Below are positions 1 through 5,783 of a stretch of DNA of 8,527 bases, piece after piece. Below the pieces are notes generated by a model, which was given only the letters and a program-made list of their open reading frames with translations, did not search any database and was not told the origin of the DNA. The stretch covers positions 1 to 8,527 of the forward strand of contig JAAZJI010000089.1 in the NCBI GenBank assembly GCA_012800465.1, in the 5' to 3' direction. This DNA is from Spirochaetales bacterium (GTDB lineage Bacteria; Spirochaetota; Spirochaetia; Sphaerochaetales; Sphaerochaetaceae). A program made the position numbers and the translations under genes. Numbering within the stretch: position 1 is the stretch's first letter; every line of letters starts with the position of its first letter.

Positions 1-1748
1 ATGTTTTTGAGGTTGGGACAATCGGTTCGATGAACGATGATGCCCCGGCCTCGGCTGACGTAGCCGATGATATCATCACCTCTGACCGGGTTACAGCATT
101 GAGCGATGTGGATCATCATATTCTTTTCATCCCCGACCCGGAACTTCATCCGTGAAGGATCGACGTGCTGGCGGATGATCTGCTCCTCATCGCCGTCGAC
201 CGGCTGTTCGGGGGGCCGCTTCTCGATCTTCGCCTGGGCCTGCTCGATCTCCTTCCGTTTGGCGATGATCTGCTTGTCGATGAGGATGTTCTCATCGTAC
301 TTGTTCAGCCACGCCCGGATCTTCTTCCGCGCGCTGTTCGTCTGGGCGTAGCGGAGCCAGTTGACGTGCGGCCGGGCGTTGGGGCTGGTGAGGATCTCGA
401 TGACCTGGGTGTTCTTCAGCGGGGCGTTCAGGGGGATGATCGAGCCGTCCGCCTTCGCCCCGGTGGTCCGGTTCCCCACCTCGGTGTGGATCTGGTAGGC
501 GAAGTCCAGCGCGGTGGCGTTCTTCGGCAGTTCGACGATGTGCCCCTTGGGGGTGAACACGTAGATCGTATCCCGGAGGAGATCCCCCTTGATGTCGTCC
601 ATGTAGGTTTCGCTGTTCTCGATCTCGCTGGACCACGCTTTGAGCTTGCTGACGATCCTGGTGAACTGCTCGTCGTCCATCTGCGCCCAGTTGCCGCTCT
701 CGCTTCCGGTCTCCGCCTTGTAGGACCAGTGGGCGGCGACCCCGTATTCAGCGGTGAAGTGCATCTCGTGGGTCCGGATCTGGATCTCCAGAAGCTTGCC
801 GTCCAGCGCCATCACGGTGGTGTGCAGGCTCTGGTAGTTGTTCGCCTTCGGCATCGCGATGTAGTCCTTGAACCGTCCTTCGATCGGGGGCCAGAGGCGG
901 TGGACGACCCCCAGGATCGTGTAGCAGTCGATCACCGAGGTGCAGAGGATCCGCACTCCGAGGATGTCGAAGATCTCATCGATCTCCTTCTTCCGCTTCT
1001 TCATCTTCATGTAGACGGAGTAGGCGTGCTTGGCGCGGCTGGTGACCAGCACATCGGTGATGTTCGCGTCCCCGCACGCCCGGTAGATCGATTTCTCCAC
1101 CCGGGTCAGGTAGGCCGTCTGCTCGCTTTTCTTCGACAGGAGGTACTCCTGGATGTGGTTGTAGGTGTCGGGCTTGAGGGTCTTCAGGCTGAGGTCCTCG
1201 AGCTCGTCCTTCACCCAGGAGATGCCGAGGCGGTCCGCAAGGGGAGCGTAGATGTCCAGCGTGTCGTTGGCGATCTCCCGGGCCCGTTCGTTCTTCAGAT
1301 GGTGGAGGGTCCGCATGTTGTGCAGCTTGTCGGCGAGCTTGATGATGATGACGCGGATGTCCTCGCTCATCGCGAAGAACATCTTCCGGATCGTCTCCGC
1401 CTCCTGGACCGACTTGCTCATCGTCTTGATGTTGGCGATCTTCGTTTCACCCTCCACCATGTCGGCGACCGCCTTGCCGAAGAGCCGGGAGAGCTCCTCG
1501 TAGGTGGTGTCGGTGTCTTCGAGGGTGTCGTGGAGGACGCCGGCACAGATCGTGTCGGCGTCCATCTTCAGTTGAATCAGGATCTCGCCGACCGCCAGGG
1601 GATGGATGATGTACGGCTCGCCGCTGGCCCGCTTCTGCCCTTCATGCTTGGCGGCGGAGAACGTCGCCGCGGCCAGGATCTTCTCCCGATCCTCCTGCGA
1701 ATACTTGAACGCTTTCTGGATGAATCGCTCGATCAGCTGGGCACTCAC
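1..1748 (-). CDS. rel: Bifunctional (p)ppGpp synthetase/hydrolase Rel (RelA/SpoT family), 3' end outside window
   Basis: Makes and degrades the stringent-response alarmone (p)ppGpp in the cytoplasm. Reading the minus strand from GTG at 1748 gives 582 open codons that run off the left edge. The HD hydrolase domain (about residues 25-180) keeps R40, H49, H73-D74, E77-D78, D140 and N144, the expected metal and substrate residues. The synthetase domain (about 230-345) has RFKD at 292-295, the loop form typical of bifunctional Rel rather than monofunctional RelA, followed by YQSLHTTV (305-312) and EIQIRT (321-326). A TGS domain begins at VFTPKG (397-402) and includes H421. A zinc-finger-type domain with C551, C552, H573 and C577 follows; the C-terminal ACT domain would lie beyond the window. 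The GTG overlaps the prmC stop as GTGA, so translation is probably coupled. The helical region between TGS and zinc finger is unusually short. Identification is firm; bifunctionality is inferred from the motifs. Confidence 0.97.
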   Translation of the reverse strand, partial: MSAQLIERFIQKAFKYSQEDREKILAAATFSAAKHEGQKRASGEPYIIHPLAVGEILIQLKMDADTICAGVLHDTLEDTDTTYEELSRLFGKAVADMVEGETKIANIKTMSKSVQEAETIRKMFFAMSEDIRVIIIKLADKLHNMRTLHHLKNERAREIANDTLDIYAPLADRLGISWVKDELEDLSLKTLKPDTYNHIQEYLLSKKSEQTAYLTRVEKSIYRACGDANITDVLVTSRAKHAYSVYMKMKKRKKEIDEIFDILGVRILCTSVIDCYTILGVVHRLWPPIEGRFKDYIAMPKANNYQSLHTTVMALDGKLLEIQIRTHEMHFTAEYGVAAHWSYKAETGSESGNWAQMDDEQFTRIVSKLKAWSSEIENSETYMDDIKGDLLRDTIYVFTPKGHIVELPKNATALDFAYQIHTEVGNRTTGAKADGSIIPLNAPLKNTQVIEILTSPNARPHVNWLRYAQTNSARKKIRAWLNKYDENILIDKQIIAKRKEIEQAQAKIEKRPPEQPVDGDEEQIIRQHVDPSRMKFRVGDEKNMMIHIAQCCNPVRGDDIIGYVSRGRGIIVHRTDCPNLKN

Positions 1749-2578
1749 CTTCGTACTCCCCACACGACGCGATCCAAACCGTGCAGATCGCGTCGAATCG
1801 TCACATTCGTAAAGCCGTGCTCTTCAAAGAGCCCGGCCACCTTCCTTGCCTGGCGATGATCGCATTCGATGAAGAGCGAACCGTGGTTCGAGCTCTCGGC
1901 GACCAGCGCCCTGATGATCTGAAGTCCGTCCTCTCCGAACCCCCGGAGGGCGAGAGTCGGTTCGTACCGGACGCCTGGATCGACCGCCGCCATCCACTCA
2001 TCGGTCAGGTATGGGGGGTTGCTCACGATGATACCATATTTCCGTCCCGGAGGAAGCAGGTCGCCTTCAATCGTCTCGAGCTCCGTTCCGAGAATCCTCC
2101 GGCTGTTGGTCCGGGCGACGACCAGGGCATCGGGGCTGATGTCGCTCAAGAGTACCATACGATCGAGCTCGGCGGCGAGAGTGATGCCCACCGCGCCGCT
2201 TCCGGTGCCCACGTCGATGATCGGATCGGTTCGGGAGACGACGCCCTGTTCGATCGCGTCGAGGACCGTCTCGACGAGGATCTCGGTGTCCGGACGGGGG
2301 ATGAGCACCCGTTCGTCGACGAGGAACGATCGCCCGTAGAACTCTTTCGAGCCGATGATATAGGCGATCGGGCGGCTTTCAAGCCGTTGAGATCGCAGGT
2401 TCTCAAGAAGATCGAGCTGGTGGGAAGAGAGTTCTTCGGCGGCGTTGACGATCTGCCGGCTCCGATCCCATCCGGTCACGTGTTCGAGCAGGAGGCGGGC
2501 ATCGAGGTCGGGGGTGTCATCGACTCCCTGTTCGATGAAGAGGGCTCTCGTTTCGGCGATCCATGCGGTGAGGGTCAT
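1745..2578 (-). CDS. prmC: Release factor glutamine N5-methyltransferase PrmC (HemK)
   Basis: Uses S-adenosylmethionine to methylate the glutamine of the GGQ motif in release factors, which improves peptide release at the ribosome. The protein has 277 residues, the usual size. An N-terminal helical domain (about 1-75), which in this family binds the release factor, leads into the family signature around 70-99 (AYIIGSKEFYG, then LIPRPDTE). The SAM-binding loop is DVGTGSGAV (122-130), an acidic D146 follows motif I, and the catalytic NPPY is at 187-190. The ATG lies 1 base after the prfA stop, and a GAGG Shine-Dalgarno sits 6 bases upstream of it, inside the end of prfA. The stop overlaps the rel GTG. 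Position directly after the gene for its substrate RF1 is a widespread arrangement and supports the call. Nothing appears broken. Confidence 0.97.
   Translation of the reverse strand: MTLTAWIAETRALFIEQGVDDTPDLDARLLLEHVTGWDRSRQIVNAAEELSSHQLDLLENLRSQRLESRPIAYIIGSKEFYGRSFLVDERVLIPRPDTEILVETVLDAIEQGVVSRTDPIIDVGTGSGAVGITLAAELDRMVLLSDISPDALVVARTNSRRILGTELETIEGDLLPPGRKYGIIVSNPPYLTDEWMAAVDPGVRYEPTLALRGFGEDGLQIIRALVAESSNHGSLFIECDHRQARKVAGLFEEHGFTNVTIRRDLHGLDRVVWGVRR
1756..1761 (-). promoter_or_regulatory. Shine-Dalgarno site supporting the GTG start of rel
   Basis: GGGGAG on the minus strand lies 7 bases before the GTG at 1748, inside the last codons of prmC. Together with the GTGA stop/start overlap it settles the rel start and points to coupled translation. 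Confidence 0.65.
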
Positions 2579-2579
2579 C

Positions 2580-3644
2580 CTACGCCTCGGCGAGCGCGGC
2601 CTCTCCGCTGGCGATCTTCAGGTTTTCGATCACCTCGTCCAGATCGCCGGCCATGATCGAATCCAGCTTGTACAGGGTGAGGTTGATCCGGTGGTCGGTG
2701 AGGCGGTTCTGGGGAAAGTTGTAGGTTCGGATCCGCTCGCTCCGATCCCCGGAGCCCACTTGGCTCTTGCGGTCCTCCGCTCGTTCTTTCGCCTTCTTCT
2801 CCTCCTCCATCTCGAAGAGGCGGGAACGGAGCACCCGCAGCGCCTTCGCCCGGTTCTTGATCTGGCTTTTCTCATCCTGGCAGATCACCACGAGGCCGGT
2901 GGGCAGGTGGGTCATCCGGACCGCGCTGTCGGTGGTGTTGACGCTCTGCCCTCCGGGACCGCTGGAGCGCATCGTCTCGATCCGAAGGTCTTCGGAGCGG
3001 ATCTCGATGTCGGTCTCCTCCGCTTCGGCCAGCACCGCCACGGTGACCGCCGAGGTATGGATCCTTCCACCGCTTTCCGTTTCCGGAACCCGCTGAACCC
3101 GGTGGACGCCGCTTTCATACTGGAGGGAGGCGTAGACGTCCTTGCCGCTGATCGAGACGATCAGCTCTTTGTATCCACCGATCCCCGTCTCGTTGGAGGA
3201 GAGGATGTCCATCTTCCAGGATCGGGTGTCGGCGTAGTGGGAGTACATCCGAAAGAGGTCGGCGGCGAAGAGGGCGGCTTCGTCCCCGCCGGTGCCCGCC
3301 CGGATCTCCATGATGATGTCCTTGCCCGCAAGGGGATCGGGGGGGATCAGGAGCAGCTTCACCGCGGTGGTGGTTTTGTCCAAGGCCTCTTCAAGGTTTT
3401 GGAGCTCCTCGCGGGTCAGGGCGATCATCTCGGGATCCGTCTCCTCTTTCAGCAGCTCTTTGGCGTCGGCGATCTGGTCGGTGATATCCTGAAGGCGAGT
3501 CAGCTCGTCGACGATCGGCTGGAGGCGGCTGCGCTCCTGGGTGAGCTTCCTGTAGAGGTCCATGTCCTTCATCGTCTCGCCGTCGGCGAGTTGAGCATCG
3601 ATCTGGTCCAATTGATCCCGGTATTCGGCTAACTTCTCAAGCAT
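2580..3644 (-). CDS. prfA: Peptide chain release factor 1 (RF1)
   Basis: Recognises UAA and UAG stop codons in the ribosomal A site and triggers hydrolysis of peptidyl-tRNA. From the chosen ATG the product has 354 residues (E. coli RF1 has 360). The N-terminal helical domain is followed by [15 protein letters not shown], the stop-codon PxT tripeptide as PET (187-189, inside [17 protein letters not shown]) and the catalytic GGQ at 231-233 ([13 protein letters not shown]). The PxT form marks RF1 rather than RF2. A longer reading would begin 15 bases upstream at a TTG, but that stretch contains the -10-like TATACT, and MLEKL is a typical RF1 beginning, so ATG at 3644 is preferred. No Shine-Dalgarno precedes either start. 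It lies 45 bases after sbcB and 1 base before prmC, whose product should methylate Q233. Confidence 0.97.
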   Translation of the reverse strand: MLEKLAEYRDQLDQIDAQLADGETMKDMDLYRKLTQERSRLQPIVDELTRLQDITDQIADAKELLKEETDPEMIALTREELQNLEEALDKTTTAVKLLLIPPDPLAGKDIIMEIRAGTGGDEAALFAADLFRMYSHYADTRSWKMDILSSNETGIGGYKELIVSISGKDVYASLQYESGVHRVQRVPETESGGRIHTSAVTVAVLAEAEETDIEIRSEDLRIETMRSSGPGGQSVNTTDSAVRMTHLPTGLVVICQDEKSQIKNRAKALRVLRSRLFEMEEEKKAKERAEDRKSQVGSGDRSERIRTYNFPQNRLTDHRINLTLYKLDSIMAGDLDEVIENLKIASGEAALAEA

Positions 3645-3689
3645 AGGGGAAGTATACAAAAGGAGGTTTGCTTTGCATAGCTGGACGTA
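3645..3689 (-). other. sbcB-prfA intergenic spacer
   Basis: The 45 bases between the sbcB stop and the prfA ATG hold the -10-like TATACT near the prfA end. I see no convincing hairpin with a T-run, so read-through from sbcB into prfA is likely. An AGGAGG at 3661-3666 reads on the plus strand, away from prfA, and serves no evident gene. Confidence 0.5.
3651..3656 (-). promoter_or_regulatory. Candidate -10 element for prfA, predicting a leaderless transcript
   Basis: Reads TATACT on the minus strand, 5 of 6 matches to TATAAT. It is followed by six bases (TCCCCT) and then the prfA ATG, so transcription would start at or next to the A of ATG. No good -35 is seen at 16-18 bases (the 17-base position reads TATGCA). 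The hexamer lies in a palindromic GTATAC, so some of the match may be chance. It would allow prfA-prmC-rel to be expressed independently of sbcB. Confidence 0.4.
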
Positions 3690-5102
3690 TCAGCCGAAGA
3701 TCTTCGCTTCAAGAGTGGTGCCGTACTCCTTCAGATCGGCGAGGATCCGCTTCTCCCGGGGGGTGGTGTCGGCGGACTCGAGCTTCTCCTCGATGCTCCG
3801 GTAGAAGAACTTCCACGTCATCTTCCCATCCCCCGGCGGGTTGAGGGTGCGGTTGGCAGAGTGACCGGTCCAGCGCCTTTGCTCCTCCTCGGTGAACGCC
3901 TCCGGCCAGTTCCGTCCGACGTACCGAAAGAGAAGGGGACCGAACCGGGGGTCCCCGACCCGGTTGAGAAAGCCCATCTTTTCCCTCGGTTCCGCTTGGC
4001 GGAGGGCCTCGAAGACCTGGTGGTCCCTATCGGTGAAGAACCCGTCGTAGATCTGATAGTCGACATCGTCGATCCGTTCGAAGGTGTCCTGCACCCGATG
4101 GATCGTTGCAAGGACGTCGGCTCGGGTCCTGATGTACGCCGCCCGGGTCGCCGCCAGGGATGAGTCGATCCCCAGCTTCTTTTCCAGCTCTTCGGTGAGC
4201 ACGTTCACCGGCGAGACGAACGGACATTTGTTGATCGAGATCGTGAAGACCCCCGGGGCGCTCATCACCGTCTCCTCCGTCGCCGAGAGGAGCGGCTCCA
4301 CGTCGTGGCTCAGATCGAAGCACACGACCGCGTTGGCGTTCGTCTTGAGGTAGGTGAGCGGGAGGATGAGGCGGGTGTTGCCCCGTTCCGAGGAGAAGAG
4401 GGGGTTGGTGTGCAGGACGAGGGTGCCCTTCTCACCGCCGAAGGGGGCTTTCAGCACCCTTTTGACCCGGTTCTTCGAGCGCAGGTCGTAGGAATACCGG
4501 TAGAGCCGCGGCTGCTTCTCCCTGATGAGGCGGGCGACCGCGATCGTCGCCCGGACGTCCGAGAGGGCGTCGTGGGCTCCAAGATGCTCGATGCCGTTCG
4601 CCTCGGTCAGGGCGGTGAGGCGGAAGACTGGGCGATCCAGCTCATTGCGCTCGGGCCACCTGATCCCCTCCGGCCGCAGATCGTAGGTAGCCCGAACCAG
4701 GTCGATGATGTCCCACCGGGAGTTGTTGTTCTCATACTCTCTCCGATAGGGGTCGAAGAAGTTCCGATAGAGGGCGTTTCGGATGAACTCGTCGTCGAAT
4801 CGGATCGAATTGAAGCCGGCCACGGTGGTGTTCGGCCTGCTGAACTCGATGTTGATCCTGTGGATGAACTCCGCCTCGACGAGCCCCTTCTCATTCACCT
4901 CCTGCGGGGTGATTCCGGTCACCAGACAGGAGAGGGGGTCGGGGAGGTAGTCGTCGCTGAGCTTGCAGTAGAGGACGATCGGCTCTTCGATCGGCTGAAG
5001 GTCCACGTCGGTCCGGATCGCGGCGAACTGGGCGATCCGATCCCCGCGGCTGTCGAGCCCGAACGTTTCAAGGTCATACCAGAGAATGGACGGTTTGTTC
5101 AT
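3690..5102 (-). CDS. sbcB: Exodeoxyribonuclease I (SbcB/ExoI)
   Basis: A 3'-to-5' single-strand DNA exonuclease used in recombination and mismatch repair. At 470 residues it is close to E. coli ExoI (475) and matches it from end to end as I recall that sequence. The DEDDh catalytic set is complete: D10 and E12 (WYDLETFG), D103 (RFDDE), H177 and D182 (AHDALSDV). Shared landmarks include AQFAAIRTD (24-32), DDYLPDP (50-56), TGITPQE (62-68), NSRWD (127-131), LRPEGI (142-147), INKCP (290-294) and YDGFF (352-356), so the C-terminal SH3-like and helical domains are also present. ATG at 5102 places the first catalytic motif at the expected distance from the N terminus. No Shine-Dalgarno is at normal spacing; a GAGG lies 17 bases upstream. 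It heads the leftward prfA-prmC-rel block. The gene is best known from gammaproteobacteria, so transfer is possible, though its base composition resembles that of its neighbours. Confidence 0.96.
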   Translation of the reverse strand: MNKPSILWYDLETFGLDSRGDRIAQFAAIRTDVDLQPIEEPIVLYCKLSDDYLPDPLSCLVTGITPQEVNEKGLVEAEFIHRINIEFSRPNTTVAGFNSIRFDDEFIRNALYRNFFDPYRREYENNNSRWDIIDLVRATYDLRPEGIRWPERNELDRPVFRLTALTEANGIEHLGAHDALSDVRATIAVARLIREKQPRLYRYSYDLRSKNRVKRVLKAPFGGEKGTLVLHTNPLFSSERGNTRLILPLTYLKTNANAVVCFDLSHDVEPLLSATEETVMSAPGVFTISINKCPFVSPVNVLTEELEKKLGIDSSLAATRAAYIRTRADVLATIHRVQDTFERIDDVDYQIYDGFFTDRDHQVFEALRQAEPREKMGFLNRVGDPRFGPLLFRYVGRNWPEAFTEEEQRRWTGHSANRTLNPPGDGKMTWKFFYRSIEEKLESADTTPREKRILADLKEYGTTLEAKIFG

Positions 5103-5113
5103 TGCTTCAGTGT

Positions 5114-5119
5114 ATCATA
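5114..5119 (-). promoter_or_regulatory. Candidate -10 element for sbcB
   Basis: Reads TATGAT on the minus strand, ending 11 bases before the sbcB ATG. No convincing -35 sits 16-18 bases upstream; the best resemblance, TTAAGA, is only 14 bases away. If used, the leader would be about 3-5 bases, consistent with the missing Shine-Dalgarno. Moderate to low confidence because only the -10 is good. Confidence 0.4.
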
Positions 5120-5130
5120 CCTCTTCTTCA

Positions 5131-5159
5131 TTGTCTTAATCGATTCTTCCCATTATGAT
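5131..5159 (+). promoter_or_regulatory. Candidate sigma-70-type promoter for the secreted protein-hexokinase pair
   Basis: TTGTCT (5131-5136; 4 of 6 matches to TTGACA) is separated by exactly 17 bases from TATGAT (5154-5159; 5 of 6 matches to TATAAT). Transcription should start near 5166, only about 3 bases before the ATG at 5169. The spacer holds an 8-base palindrome, AATCGATT (5138-5145), which could be an operator or chance. The -35 lies within the region a polymerase would occupy at the opposing sbcB promoter, so the two may compete. Confidence 0.55.
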
Positions 5160-5168
5160 GGCTACAAG

Positions 5169-5780
5169 ATGAAAAAACGAATCGTCGGATGTGTCCTCCT
5201 TCTTCTCCTCGTTCTTTCCCCGCTCGCGTCGGCAAAACCAAGCGAGCGGGACATCCTGATCGCGGTCACCGCGATCAGCGACGCCACGATCGCCAACATC
5301 GCCGCGTTCCTCAACACCCCCTCGCTGAACCTGCCCGGATCGGTCTTTGAAAAAGAGGCGAGAGCCACGCTCCCCAAAGCGCTCGATCTGAAGAATGCCG
5401 ATCTCGGAGTCTATCGGAGGACCTATCAGTCCCTGAACAAGCCGCAGAGCAACTTCCTGCTCTCCCTGCTTCAAAGCGCTAAAGGCCCCTTGAACGACGT
5501 GGCCCTCCTCTTCCTCGACACCCATGAGTGGGAGGAGGGACAGGTTGCGCTCACCGGACGGGTGAGCACCGTCTGGGGGGAGGGCGTCACGCTGGCGAGC
5601 CTGATGACCAAAGCGGTTACCGGAGAGGCGATCGATCCGATCGAGGCGGTCGTCGACGTGAAGGCGATCGGCACCCGGCTCTCCACCGAAGTGACGATCA
5701 ACGGTTCGTTCTTGCTTTTTACCGACCAGGAAGGGTATTTTGTAATCGAGCCGAGACACCTGTCAGTACACGGAGAGTAG
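5169..5780 (+). CDS. Secreted or periplasmic protein of unknown function
   Basis: I do not recognise a family. The 203-residue product begins MKKR, then a hydrophobic run (about 5-19), then A20-S21-A22, a good signal peptidase I site, so the mature protein should start at K23 and be exported. C8 lies inside the hydrophobic run and does not form a lipobox. The mature N-terminal half (about 25-110) looks helical, with a polar stretch at 55-90. The C-terminal half (about 120-200) alternates hydrophobic and polar residues, suggesting beta strands (VALTGRVSTV, EAVVDVKAI, STEVTINGSFLLF, GYFVIEP). No catalytic motif is obvious. The frame stays open far upstream, but those codons are antisense to sbcB. 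ATG 5169 is chosen because it creates the signal peptide and follows the promoter. No Shine-Dalgarno is present. Its stop is 3 bases before the hexokinase ATG, so the two are co-transcribed. Confidence 0.85.
   Translation: MKKRIVGCVLLLLLVLSPLASAKPSERDILIAVTAISDATIANIAAFLNTPSLNLPGSVFEKEARATLPKALDLKNADLGVYRRTYQSLNKPQSNFLLSLLQSAKGPLNDVALLFLDTHEWEEGQVALTGRVSTVWGEGVTLASLMTKAVTGEAIDPIEAVVDVKAIGTRLSTEVTINGSFLLFTDQEGYFVIEPRHLSVHGE
5772..5775 (+). promoter_or_regulatory. Shine-Dalgarno site for the hexokinase gene
   Basis: GGAG lies within the last codons of the secreted-protein gene, 8 bases before ATG 5784. It fixes that start and fits translation from a shared mRNA. It contrasts with the first gene of the unit, which has no such site. 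Confidence 0.7.
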
Positions 5781-5783
5781 ACA

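Noticed and set aside
165..1859. A 564-codon open frame on the plus strand opposite rel
   Set aside because: It is antisense to an unmistakable Rel protein. Its translation is low-complexity, rich in Leu, Val, Asp, Gly and Arg, as expected from the complement of GC-rich codons. It has no recognisable motif.
2445..3632. A 395-codon open frame on the plus strand opposite prfA
   Set aside because: It lies antisense to RF1 and has the same compositional look as other antisense frames here, with no domain recognised.
3657..3659. TTG as an upstream start of prfA
   Set aside because: It would add only MYTSP, has no Shine-Dalgarno, and overlaps the -10-like TATACT. ATG at 3644 gives a usual RF1 N terminus.
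3661..3666. A perfect AGGAGG on the plus strand with a TTG 6 bases later
   Set aside because: The frame it would open is about 40 codons, antisense to sbcB, and shows no coding character; it is probably chance.
4305..5168. An N-terminal extension of the secreted protein by 288 residues
   Set aside because: This part of the frame is antisense to sbcB, and using it would bury the signal peptide beginning at 5169 and skip the promoter at 5131-5159.
5155..5172. A five-codon open frame (ATG ATG ... TGA) overlapping the start of the secreted-protein gene
   Set aside because: It begins inside the -10 hexamer and so would lie upstream of the expected transcription start. It has no Shine-Dalgarno.
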